From Rhodobacteraceae bacterium QY30 (GTDB taxonomy: Bacteria > Pseudomonadota > Alphaproteobacteria > Rhodobacterales > Rhodobacteraceae), in contig CP023454.1 in the NCBI GenBank assembly GCA_002356635.1, positions 1,968,501-2,032,500 of the forward strand: 64,000 bases of DNA, read 5' to 3'. The position numbers and the translations under genes are program-made. Below are positions 27,981-36,282 of the stretch, one piece after another. The notes below the pieces were generated by a model. It made no database searches. It saw only the letters and a program-made list of their open reading frames with translations, and was not told the DNA's origin. How positions within the stretch are numbered: position 1 is the stretch's first letter; every line of letters begins with the position of its first letter.

Positions 27981-29165
27981 CTATGACGGGGTTGCGAAGG
28001 GGTCATCCAGCGACGCGGCTGGGGTCGAGAACCAGCGCGGACCGCCGTCGGTCATGTAGGCGATGTCTTCCAGACGCACGCCGCATTCGCCGTAGACGCA
28101 AAGCATAGGCTCGATCGAAAAGCACATGCCGGGGGCCAGCGGCGTGTCGTTGCCGGCGACGATCCAGGGCTCTTCATGGATGTCCAGGCCAAGTCCGTGC
28201 CCGGTGCGATGCGGCAGGCCGGGAACGGCGTAGCCGGGGCCAAAGCCCGCCGCCTCCAGCACACCGCGGGCGGCGGCATCGACCGCCGAACAGGGTGCAC
28301 CAAGCCGCGCAGCCGCGAAGGCCGCCGCTTGCGCCTGACGCTCCAGCTCCCACAACTGGCGCTGGCGGGGCGTGGGCGCACCAAAGACGTAGGTGCGGGT
28401 GATGTCCGACCGATAACCGTTCAGGATGCCACCCATGTCGATCAGGACCATGTCGCCCTCGGACAATGTCTGCGCGTAAGCCACGCCATGCGGATAGGCG
28501 GTGGCTTCACCGAACTGGACAGCGGCAAACAGCGGTTTCAGTCCCTGCGCCACGTGCGCGGCGTTGATGAAATCGGCCACTTCGGTCGTCGAGATGCCGG
28601 GCCGCAACCCGTCGCGCACCGCGCGCTGGACGCGCAGGCTTGCGCCCATCGCGGTCTGGATGATGGCGATTTCGGCCGCCGATTTCACCTGCCGCTCTGC
28701 CACGATCATCGGCTGCGCCGGGACCACCGGCCCCGCCACCGCCAGCCCCATCCGGTGCGCGAAGGTGAACGGCGTCGCCGGGTCCACCGCCAACCCGGCG
28801 CCGGGGGCAGCAAGGGTGGCCAGATGCCCGCCCAGCAAGGCGAAGGGATCCTCATCCTCTTCCCAGACCAGCACTTCGCCCGGCAGCACCAGCAGGCTTT
28901 CCAGCTTCGGCCGCTCGAACATGGGGCTGAGGTAGCGCAGCCGCCCTTCGGACGGGATCAGTGCGCCGTGTATGCGTTCCGAAAGTCCGAGGGTCAGGCC
29001 AGTGAAATAGGTCAGCGACGACGAGGCATCCAGCCAGACCGCCTTCACCCCCGCCTGTCGCATCCGGGCCTGAAGGGCGGAAATGCGGCTTTCATGGTCC
29101 TGTGGGGTGATGGCCGGCTCGGTCACGGGGGCAAAGCCGCGCAACGCTGTCTGATAGTCGGTCAT
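27981..29165 (-). CDS. M24-family metallopeptidase (Xaa-Pro dipeptidase-like)
   Basis: 394 residues from ATG 29165 (a start at 29177 would add four residues). The creatinase N-terminal domain (about 15-165) is followed by the pita-bread catalytic domain with all five metal ligands: Asp in VLIDMGG, Asp in YRSDITRTYVFG, His in HRTGHGLGLDIHE, Glu in FSIEPML and Glu in VRLEDIAYM. It is cytoplasmic, with no signal. Xaa-Pro aminopeptidase or dipeptidase activity fits its place ahead of dppABCDF: peptides are imported and then cleaved. Creatinase-like activity is a less likely alternative. Confidence 0.88.
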   Translation of the reverse strand: MTDYQTALRGFAPVTEPAITPQDHESRISALQARMRQAGVKAVWLDASSSLTYFTGLTLGLSERIHGALIPSEGRLRYLSPMFERPKLESLLVLPGEVLVWEEDEDPFALLGGHLATLAAPGAGLAVDPATPFTFAHRMGLAVAGPVVPAQPMIVAERQVKSAAEIAIIQTAMGASLRVQRAVRDGLRPGISTTEVADFINAAHVAQGLKPLFAAVQFGEATAYPHGVAYAQTLSEGDMVLIDMGGILNGYRSDITRTYVFGAPTPRQRQLWELERQAQAAAFAAARLGAPCSAVDAAARGVLEAAGFGPGYAVPGLPHRTGHGLGLDIHEEPWIVAGNDTPLAPGMCFSIEPMLCVYGECGVRLEDIAYMTDGGPRWFSTPAASLDDPFATPS

Positions 29166-29189
29166 GTCATCACCCATAATTGATAGCGC

Positions 29190-29218
29190 AAACTAGACCG
29201 CTTCTTGCACCGGTTCAA
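29190..29218 (-). promoter_or_regulatory. Predicted promoter of the peptidase-dpp operon
   Basis: On the minus strand: -35 TTGAAC (29218-29213), 17-base spacer, -10 TAGTTT (29195-29190). Transcription would start near 29183, giving an 18-base leader with GGTGA ahead of ATG 29165. Confidence 0.45.
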
Positions 29219-29469
29219 CATTGGCGACGCGACGTCATATGCCGGCCCCGCGGGACACGCGGGGCGCAGTCTTTCCCTTGCCCCTCGCGGTCCCCTGCGA
29301 AGCCTGCGATGATCTGCCGCAGTTCCGAAAGGCAGGATCGGCGCATGATCCGGATCATTTGCCCTGCTCCCGACACTATCATGGTGTCATCCGTCCCAAG
29401 ACCTGTGCAAAACGCAACTTGCACTTTGCGCATTGCATCCTATCTGGCCTTCAAATGGAGGACTTCGCT

Positions 29470-30060
29470 TTGATCAGATCTTTTGGAAAATCCGCCCTGC
29501 TGTCCGCGACCGTGGCGGCCACCCTTGCCGCAACCGCCGTCCCCGCCGTGGCCGAAAGCCGCAAGACCGCCGGAGCGGCGGCCCGCAGTCTGGCGAAGCT
29601 TCAGGGCCACAAGTTCAAGGCCTATGTCACCGGCTACGGCTACTGGGACAACACGCCGCCCGGATCGGCGGAAATCTCGAAACCGGTCGTCCACCGCAAG
29701 GCCGGTGGCAAGGGCAGCTACGAAGACCCGGTCACCATCGCGGTCGGCCATGTGATCGAGGGCGGGCGCCAGACGCTCGATTTCCCGCCGGGCACGCGTC
29801 TTTATCTGGAAAGGCTGCGGAAATACGCCATTGTCGAGGATGTCTGTGGCGACGGCAACCGCCCGCAGGACGGACCTTGCCACACCGGCCATCAGGGGCA
29901 TCCCTGGCTGGACATCTACATCGGCGGCGCCAAGCGCACCCGGGCCGAGACGGACGCCTGCGCGCGCCGCATCACGGCCGTTCAGGATCTGATCATCAAC
30001 CCCGAACCGGGCTACCCGGTTTATGCCGGGGAACTTGCCACCGAATGCCGGGTGTTCTGA
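29470..30060 (+). CDS. Secreted protein with a 3D/double-psi beta-barrel-like domain
   Basis: 196 residues if translation starts at TTG 29470, which has GGAGGA (29457-29462) 7 bases ahead; ATG 29455 would add five residues but would destroy that ribosome site. Signal peptide residues 2-28 end at AVA. The body holds YVTGYGYWDNTPPGS, IAVGHVIEGG, PPGTRLYLERLRKYAIVEDVCGDG and WLDIYIGG, the pattern of 3D-domain or RlpA-like double-psi barrels, which often bind or cleave peptidoglycan. Four cysteines could form disulfides. Family assignment is by motif likeness only. Confidence 0.6.
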   Translation: MIRSFGKSALLSATVAATLAATAVPAVAESRKTAGAAARSLAKLQGHKFKAYVTGYGYWDNTPPGSAEISKPVVHRKAGGKGSYEDPVTIAVGHVIEGGRQTLDFPPGTRLYLERLRKYAIVEDVCGDGNRPQDGPCHTGHQGHPWLDIYIGGAKRTRAETDACARRITAVQDLIINPEPGYPVYAGELATECRVF

Positions 30061-30086
30061 CGGAGAAACCCCCCGCCATGTGCCGC

Positions 30087-30113
30087 AAAGGGCGCCCGCA
30101 AGGGTGCCCTTTT
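30087..30113. terminator. Bidirectional rho-independent terminator with GCAA tetraloop
   Basis: Arms 30087-30097 and 30102-30112 form an 11-base stem with one G-T wobble, closed by loop GCAA, with A and T runs on either side. It separates two convergent genes, and its right edge touches the stop codon of the minus-strand gene (30113-30115). Confidence 0.75.
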
Positions 30114-33100
30114 CATTTCGGCAGGCGCGCAAAGCCCCGATGGCGGAATTTTCCCCAGCCCGCCAGCCGCCCCGTCAGCGCCCGCCAGGTGGCGCGGTAG
30201 ACGGTGATGTAGAGAAGCGGCCGGTAGATCAGCCGCTGGAACGGCATCAGCAGCATCAGGGTCGGCCGCCGTCGCTCGAACGCGAAGGCCAGACCGGCGG
30301 CGCAAATCTCGATCAGCGGCAGCGCCAGATAGCTGGCCATGTAAAGGGCCGAGGTCGATCCCAGCGGGACGGGTCGCCCCAGCGCCAGGTTCACGCCGGT
30401 GTCGATCACCGCGCCAAGGAACACCAGGTCCGCAATCGGCCCCAGCAGCGACAACCCCACCCCGAACAGCCACAGGTCGGGAAGCGATACCCAGCCCACC
30501 ACCCAGCCTTCGCGGGCGGCGGCGCGGTGCTTCCACGCCGTCTGCATCATCCCGAACGTCCAGCGCAGGCGCTGGCGCATGAAATGGCGCAGGCTGTGCG
30601 GCGCTTCGGTGATGCAGACGGCCGTGTCCTCGAACACGATTCGGTATCCGGCGCGCAGGACCGAAATCGTCAGGTCCGCGTCCTCGGTCACGGTCTGGTT
30701 GACGTAAAGCCCCGCCTTGTGCACCGCCTCGGCCCGCCAGGCCCCGATCGCGCCGGGCACCACCAGAATGCCGTTCAGTGTTTCCGCCGCCCGCCGTTCG
30801 ATGTTCTGTGAGGTCAGGTATTCCAGCGCCTGGAGTTTCTGGAGAAGGCCGCGCGGATTGCCCACCTGCACCTTGCCCGCCACCGCCCCCACCTTCGGGT
30901 CGCGGAAGGCGCGCACCAGTTTGCCGATGGCATCGGGCAGGATCACGGTATCGGCGTCAACCGCCACGACCACCTCGGTGTCGACATGGGCGTAAGCCGT
31001 GTCCAGCGCTCGCCACTTGCCGCCGTTCTGCTGGCGCAGAAGCAGGACGCGCGGATCGTCACCATAGGCGTTGCGGACCCGGTCCGAGGTGCCATCGGTG
31101 GACCCGTCGTCGACCACGATCACCTTCAGCCCCGGATAGACCGAAGCAAGTGCCCCCGCGATGCCGTCGAGGATCACCTCGGCCTCGTTGAAGGCGGGAA
31201 TCACGACCGTGACCGACGGCTGGAACGGCGGCAGGCCCGGGTCCGCCGGATAATGGCGGCGCATCAGCGCCAGGATCAGGATGGCGATCGAACGGAAGGC
31301 GCCCAGGCCGATGGCCAGCCAGAACATCCACCGCAGCGCGTGCCCCATCCCGCCCAGGAAGCGGAACGAGGTCTCGTCCAGAAGCGCGCGCAGATCCTGC
31401 CGCGGCGGCATCACCACCGCCCGGTCGACCCCCAGCAGCCCCGAGACCGAGGTGAACTGATACCCCTGCGCCCGGAGGGTGTCGATGATCATGGGCAGGG
31501 CCCCGACGGTTGCCGTCCGGTCGCCGCCGCCATCGTGCAGGACGATGACATCGGCCGATGAGGGGGTCAGTTGTTCGCGCACCGACCGGGCGATCCGGGC
31601 GGGATCCGTGCTCAGCCAGTCGGGCGGAACCACCGTGCTGCCGAAGGCGATGTAGCCGTCGCGGACGATCGCCGGGAAGGGCCGCGCCTGCGCCGCCGTC
31701 AAGGGCCCGCGCCCGCGTCCGTAGGGCGAACGGAAAAGCAGCGTCTCATGTCCGGTCACGCTGACGATCAGCCGCTGCATGGCGCTGAGTTCCAGGTGCC
31801 GCCGCAACGGCGAGGTGCGCGTGATGTCCGGGTGCAGGAAGGTGTGCGAGCCGATCTCGTGTCCGTCCGCCACCATGGTCCGCGCCACTTCCGGCACCTT
31901 CAGGACATTGCTGCCCACGAGGAAGAACACCGCCGGAACACCCTTTTCGCGCAGGATGTCCAGGATCTGCGGCGTATGCTCGGCGCTCGGGCCGTCGTCG
32001 AAGGTCAGGACGACCTGCTTTTCCCGACCGATCCCCACCCGTTCCAGGGTGTAGGGCCGTGGCACCTGCGACCAGGCCTGCGCCCGGATCAGCCCCGAGC
32101 CCGGATCCCGCACCAGCACTCGGCGGCCCGGCGCCGCCTCTTCGATCACGCGAAACAGCGGGCCTTCGCCCTCATAGCCCACGTAATCTTCCAGCGCGAC
32201 CGGCCCCAGCGCCCGTGCCACGCTGTCGGGCGCCGCGCGCAGTGCCGTCCAGATGCCCGGATCTTCATGGCCCAGCGAAAAGACCGCCAGGGACCGGACG
32301 CCCAGCGCCTCCAGCGCGACACGCTGGTTGAAGGCCGACACGGCATCCAGAAGCCGGATGTCATGCAGCGCCCCCCCGCCATCCGTCAGCCGGACCCGCG
32401 TGGTCAGCGCGCCCGGCCCCAGCGTGATCCGGCCGTGGTTTCGCGCCGCAAGGCGCATCGCTTCGGCGAAGGGAATCCGTTCCGGTCCGGCCGCCCCTGA
32501 CACCCAGTCCTGGCCGAAGGCGCCAAGGCCGACCACAAGGCGGCCCGGGTCGATCCGGGCCTGTGCTTCCTTGACCAGCGCCGTGAACCAGCCCTGCGGC
32601 GCAAGGTCCGCAGGCTCTTGCGGCTGGCGGAACGCTTGCAGAACCACGATGTCGGCCGCGGACGTGATCCCCGCGTCGCGCCAAAGCGCGCCGTCGCCGC
32701 GCAGGATCACGCAGCTTTGCAGCCCCGCGGCCGAAAGGCTTCGCGATGCCTCCGTCAGGAAATCCGCGACGGCGGGCGCAGCAACCTCGATCCCGCGTTC
32801 GGGGCTGAGGCACAGGCCCGGGCTGGACTGCGCCCGGACAAAGTCCATCAGTTCCCCGACCAGGCGCAAGCGGCGCGCCGGATCGGCCAGCGGATCACCG
32901 GCCAGCCGGTCGGGATCAGGGGCGTTGATCGTCACCACCGGCAGCACCGAGACACCCGACGCCCGCGCCTGCCGAAGCGCCTCGTCCTGCTCGGACTCGG
33001 ACTCCAGCGGGATCAGCTTCGCGCCCGGAAGCGGCAGGGTCAGGCGCTCGGACAGGATGACATCGATGGCGCCGCAGTCCCGGCCATAGGACAGGCCCGC

Positions 33101-33493
33101 CCAGTCGGGTTCGACAGGCATGTAGGCGTAAAGGCGCGGTCCCGTCGGAGTCGGCGGGCATCCGGCAGCGACCGACGGGCGCGCGGCAGGGTCCGGGGCC
33201 ACCCGGACCGAGGCCTTGTCAAGATGCGGAGGCGACACCCCGGGCACCGGCGCTGGCGCGACCGTTCCGGCGCCCGGCGGCGCCCCCAGACTTGGCGCAG
33301 GCAGTTTTTCGACGTAATAGAGGCTGAGGGAAAACGTCGCCAACCAGACAAGAGCGGCGATCAGAAGCGTGGTGACCGCGGTGCGGAACAGGAAGGCCCG
33401 GTGATGTGTCGGATCCGAAAAGATCGGAAGCGGGGCGGTTCCGGGTCGGGCACGGTCCCTTGCCTCCTTCCCCTTCGAGGCACGCCTTGACAC
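30113..33493 (-). CDS. Three-domain membrane protein: GH18-like, NodB polysaccharide deacetylase, GT2 synthase
   Basis: 1126 residues from GTG 33493 with GAAGGTGAA upstream. Order: cytoplasmic tail and one membrane helix (about 35-60); a GH18-like barrel (about 120-460); a NodB domain with TFDDGPS (about 498), GSHTFLHPD (about 547) and RSPYGRG (about 588); two helices; then a GT2 synthase with VIPAFNEAE (about 763), a DAD motif (about 845), TED (about 935) and QRLRW (about 975), and C-terminal helices. This resembles PgaB and PgaC activities on one chain: synthesis and N-deacetylation of a beta-linked amino-sugar polymer. The GH18 acidic motif appears lost (LCLSPERG where D-x-D-x-E is expected). 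Confidence 0.88.
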   Translation of the reverse strand: MSRRASKGKEARDRARPGTAPLPIFSDPTHHRAFLFRTAVTTLLIAALVWLATFSLSLYYVEKLPAPSLGAPPGAGTVAPAPVPGVSPPHLDKASVRVAPDPAARPSVAAGCPPTPTGPRLYAYMPVEPDWAGLSYGRDCGAIDVILSERLTLPLPGAKLIPLESESEQDEALRQARASGVSVLPVVTINAPDPDRLAGDPLADPARRLRLVGELMDFVRAQSSPGLCLSPERGIEVAAPAVADFLTEASRSLSAAGLQSCVILRGDGALWRDAGITSAADIVVLQAFRQPQEPADLAPQGWFTALVKEAQARIDPGRLVVGLGAFGQDWVSGAAGPERIPFAEAMRLAARNHGRITLGPGALTTRVRLTDGGGALHDIRLLDAVSAFNQRVALEALGVRSLAVFSLGHEDPGIWTALRAAPDSVARALGPVALEDYVGYEGEGPLFRVIEEAAPGRRVLVRDPGSGLIRAQAWSQVPRPYTLERVGIGREKQVVLTFDDGPSAEHTPQILDILREKGVPAVFFLVGSNVLKVPEVARTMVADGHEIGSHTFLHPDITRTSPLRRHLELSAMQRLIVSVTGHETLLFRSPYGRGRGPLTAAQARPFPAIVRDGYIAFGSTVVPPDWLSTDPARIARSVREQLTPSSADVIVLHDGGGDRTATVGALPMIIDTLRAQGYQFTSVSGLLGVDRAVVMPPRQDLRALLDETSFRFLGGMGHALRWMFWLAIGLGAFRSIAILILALMRRHYPADPGLPPFQPSVTVVIPAFNEAEVILDGIAGALASVYPGLKVIVVDDGSTDGTSDRVRNAYGDDPRVLLLRQQNGGKWRALDTAYAHVDTEVVVAVDADTVILPDAIGKLVRAFRDPKVGAVAGKVQVGNPRGLLQKLQALEYLTSQNIERRAAETLNGILVVPGAIGAWRAEAVHKAGLYVNQTVTEDADLTISVLRAGYRIVFEDTAVCITEAPHSLRHFMRQRLRWTFGMMQTAWKHRAAAREGWVVGWVSLPDLWLFGVGLSLLGPIADLVFLGAVIDTGVNLALGRPVPLGSTSALYMASYLALPLIEICAAGLAFAFERRRPTLMLLMPFQRLIYRPLLYITVYRATWRALTGRLAGWGKFRHRGFARLPK

Positions 33494-33590
33494 ACTTCAC
33501 CTTCGCACCACCACGCCACATTCCCGACATTATCCGGCGCTTGCGGCGATGTCATCGGGCCATCGCGCGCCGGCTGGGCGCCTGGCGGAC

Positions 33591-36179
33591 ATGACGCAAT
33601 CCTGCAACGGAACGCCCCTGACGCGGCGCCGGGCGCTGGCGGTGCTGGGTGCGGCGGGGATCGCCCCTGCGGCGCTGGCATCCGGGGCGGGCGCCGCAGC
33701 GACCGGTGCCGGGACAGGCGCCGCCCTGCCGCCCGAGCCGATGCTGGACCCGCTTCCCCGGATGGACAGCCCGAAGCCGGTCTTCGTGGTGCTGAACGAT
33801 CTGGGCGCCGACCTGACCGCCGATGCCTTCCGGGCCGTGGCGCAGCCTTTCGCGGACCTTGGCATTCCGGTGGGGGTGGTTCTTGGCAACGCCGACACCC
33901 TGCCCGAGGTGACGGCGGCGCTGCTGGCGTTGGTGGCCGACTCTCCCGATCTGGCCGAGATCATCGCCGCTGCGCCGGGGCTGGCGTCGTTGCGGCCCTA
34001 TTTCCAGCTGCGCGCCGCGGCCGAGGCGCGCGCGCGTGTCGCGGCGCTGCTGGACCCGTCGCATCCCCGCAGGACACCTCCGATCCTGTCCCTTGCGGCC
34101 GAAGCGGCGGACAACGCCCCGGCACTGGACGGCCTTCGGGCCGTGGGGTTCCGCAACGTCCTCTTGCTGCCGGGCACGGACCCTGTCCCGCCGCACTGCG
34201 GAGCCTTGCCCTGCCTGCACCAGGGAGTCCGGCGTCGGATCATCGACCCTCTGGGCCCGACGCTTCAGATGCTGGCAACCGCCATAGTCGCGCAGGACAA
34301 GATCGTGCTCTGCCTCTCGCTGGAGCGGAGCGTGGCCCTGGCGACCGAGGAACTTCAGACCCGGTCGGTCGCGCTGGCCCGGACGATCGAGGGCGAGAGC
34401 ATGGCGCGGCGGGTCTTCGCGGCCCTGCCCCGCGATCATGTGCGGTGGTTCGCCTCGGGGACCGAACGGCTCGTTGCGCTGCGGATCGAGGAACCTCCCG
34501 CCGGGGACGGGTCCAGCCAGGCGGCCCTTGCCGCCTTCACCGACGATCTGCGCGCGGCCGGTCTGGCATTCACCCTGACCCCCGCTTCGTCCGGATCGGA
34601 CTGTGTTCGCCTGGCCGGGACTTCGCCCGCCTGCATCGCCACCCGCAACCTGTCGCAGGATCGGCGGGCTGAACTGGCCGCGCACGGGGTCGAGGTCATC
34701 CTGCATCCCCAGGACGGTCCGGTGGCCGGGCTGGACGAAAACGGCCTTCTCCACCTGGCCGAGACGCTGACCCTGGGCGCCGAACCTTCCCTTGGGCGGG
34801 GCCTTGACGGCCTCCACCCGCTTCAGGACGCCCTGTTGGGGGTGACACCTGCCGCCTACGCGGACGCGGTCTTGCGCGGCAGACTGGTTGCAGACCTGCA
34901 AGGGATCGTCGCGCAGACACAAAGCCGCTGCCTGCCGGTGCCAGCCTACGCAGAGGCCCTCCGCCCCGCCGATCCGGTCTACCGGGTCATGCTGGCCACT
35001 CGCCGGGCCGCCTTGCCGGCACCGCAGGAAATGTCTGCCGCCGAACGCGAGGAATTCCTTGAGGATGCCCGCATCGCCTGGAGCTATGTCGGCGGCCTGA
35101 CCGACCGGCGCACCGGGCTTTGCCCCTCGACCGCGGCCTTCGACCGGGACGAGCAGACCCTGTATCCCTATCTGACCATGTGGGATCTGGGCAGCCTGTT
35201 TCAGGCCACGCTGGCCGCGCATGAGCTGGGACTGATCCAGACGGCCGAGTTCGACACGCGGATCAAGGCCCTGCTGGCGGCGCTGCCTTCGGAAAAGGTC
35301 GCCGGACTGACGCTGCCCCCCGAAGAGATCCGCACCGACCGGAAGGCCGTCTCGGCCCCCGGCTTCAACCTCTGCGATGCGGGACGACTTCTCAGCGCCT
35401 TGGCCGAAGTGGACCGCTATCCCGCCGCACAGGGGCTTGCGGCCGGTCCGGTGGGACGATGGGCGCTGGCCGGTGTCATCCGCGAACGGCAGCTTCTGAC
35501 CGTTACCGGGTCCGCACTGGCACCGGTGCCGGTGTCGCATTGTTCATCCTATGCTGCGCGCGCCTTCGGTCGATGGGGGCTGGCGGCCGCATCCCCGCAT
35601 GATCTGATGCGGGGCGAAACCCCGACCGACGCGCGGATGGCGCTGCTTTACGAAGTGGCCCGCATCGGGGCGATCGGGGCCGAACCGCTGCTTCTGGAAA
35701 CCGTCGAGATGGGGGCCTCGGCCGCGTCGGACTACCTGACCGAGGTGCTATACGCCGCGCAGGTCCGGTTCTTTGCCCGCGACGGCCGGTTGATTGCCGT
35801 TTCCGAAACGCCGATGGACCGCGCGCCCTGGTTCACGGCCCAGGGGTTTCTGGTCGATGGCGGAACGGACGGCGATTGGGACGTGCAGTCGCCCGACCCC
35901 ATGCCCGCCTATGACAGCCCCGCCTTCAAGGCCGACGCCCGGGTCATCAGCACCAAGGCGGCCTTCCTTTGGGCGGCCGTGCGGCCCGGCCCCTATTCCG
36001 CGCGCTTGCTGGATCTGGTCCGCCGCCAGGCGCGTGCATCGCGGCTGGGGTACGCGGCGGGGATCTACGCGGCCAGTGGCGTGGTGATGCGCGACTACAC
36101 CGACATCAACACCAATGGCGTCATCCTTCAGGCCATCGCCTATGCCTTGCGCGGCCACCGCCCCCGGACCACCGCCTGA
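33591..36179 (+). CDS. DUF3131 protein with deacetylase-like N-terminal half, Tat-like signal
   Basis: 862 residues from ATG 33591. A Tat-like signal (TRRRALAVLGAAG) ends near residue 40. Residues about 55-400 contain repeated beta/alpha segments reminiscent of divergent polysaccharide deacetylase folds (PVFVVLNDLGADLTADAF; IPVGVVLGNADTLPE), but no NodB catalytic triad is seen. From about residue 495 a DUF3131 domain follows (WSYVGGLTDRRTGLCPST, LTMWDLGSLFQATLAAHEL); it resembles (alpha/alpha) toroid glycan-active enzymes. Divergent from the GH18-NodB-GT2 gene, 97 bases away, so both probably serve the same exopolysaccharide. Enzymatic function unknown. Confidence 0.72.
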   Translation: MTQSCNGTPLTRRRALAVLGAAGIAPAALASGAGAAATGAGTGAALPPEPMLDPLPRMDSPKPVFVVLNDLGADLTADAFRAVAQPFADLGIPVGVVLGNADTLPEVTAALLALVADSPDLAEIIAAAPGLASLRPYFQLRAAAEARARVAALLDPSHPRRTPPILSLAAEAADNAPALDGLRAVGFRNVLLLPGTDPVPPHCGALPCLHQGVRRRIIDPLGPTLQMLATAIVAQDKIVLCLSLERSVALATEELQTRSVALARTIEGESMARRVFAALPRDHVRWFASGTERLVALRIEEPPAGDGSSQAALAAFTDDLRAAGLAFTLTPASSGSDCVRLAGTSPACIATRNLSQDRRAELAAHGVEVILHPQDGPVAGLDENGLLHLAETLTLGAEPSLGRGLDGLHPLQDALLGVTPAAYADAVLRGRLVADLQGIVAQTQSRCLPVPAYAEALRPADPVYRVMLATRRAALPAPQEMSAAEREEFLEDARIAWSYVGGLTDRRTGLCPSTAAFDRDEQTLYPYLTMWDLGSLFQATLAAHELGLIQTAEFDTRIKALLAALPSEKVAGLTLPPEEIRTDRKAVSAPGFNLCDAGRLLSALAEVDRYPAAQGLAAGPVGRWALAGVIRERQLLTVTGSALAPVPVSHCSSYAARAFGRWGLAAASPHDLMRGETPTDARMALLYEVARIGAIGAEPLLLETVEMGASAASDYLTEVLYAAQVRFFARDGRLIAVSETPMDRAPWFTAQGFLVDGGTDGDWDVQSPDPMPAYDSPAFKADARVISTKAAFLWAAVRPGPYSARLLDLVRRQARASRLGYAAGIYAASGVVMRDYTDINTNGVILQAIAYALRGHRPRTTA

Positions 36180-36282
36180 AACCCTGCGAAATCCGCAAGG
36201 CCGAACGGGACCAGCGTTGCGCAATGCTGCGCAGCAGCTAGGATGCCTGAAAATGATGCAACTCGGGACGACGGGAAAGATC

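Noticed and set aside
33552-35540. A 662-codon minus-strand frame inside the DUF3131 gene
   Set aside because: The plus-strand frame has a signal peptide and a DUF3131 domain; the minus frame has neither.
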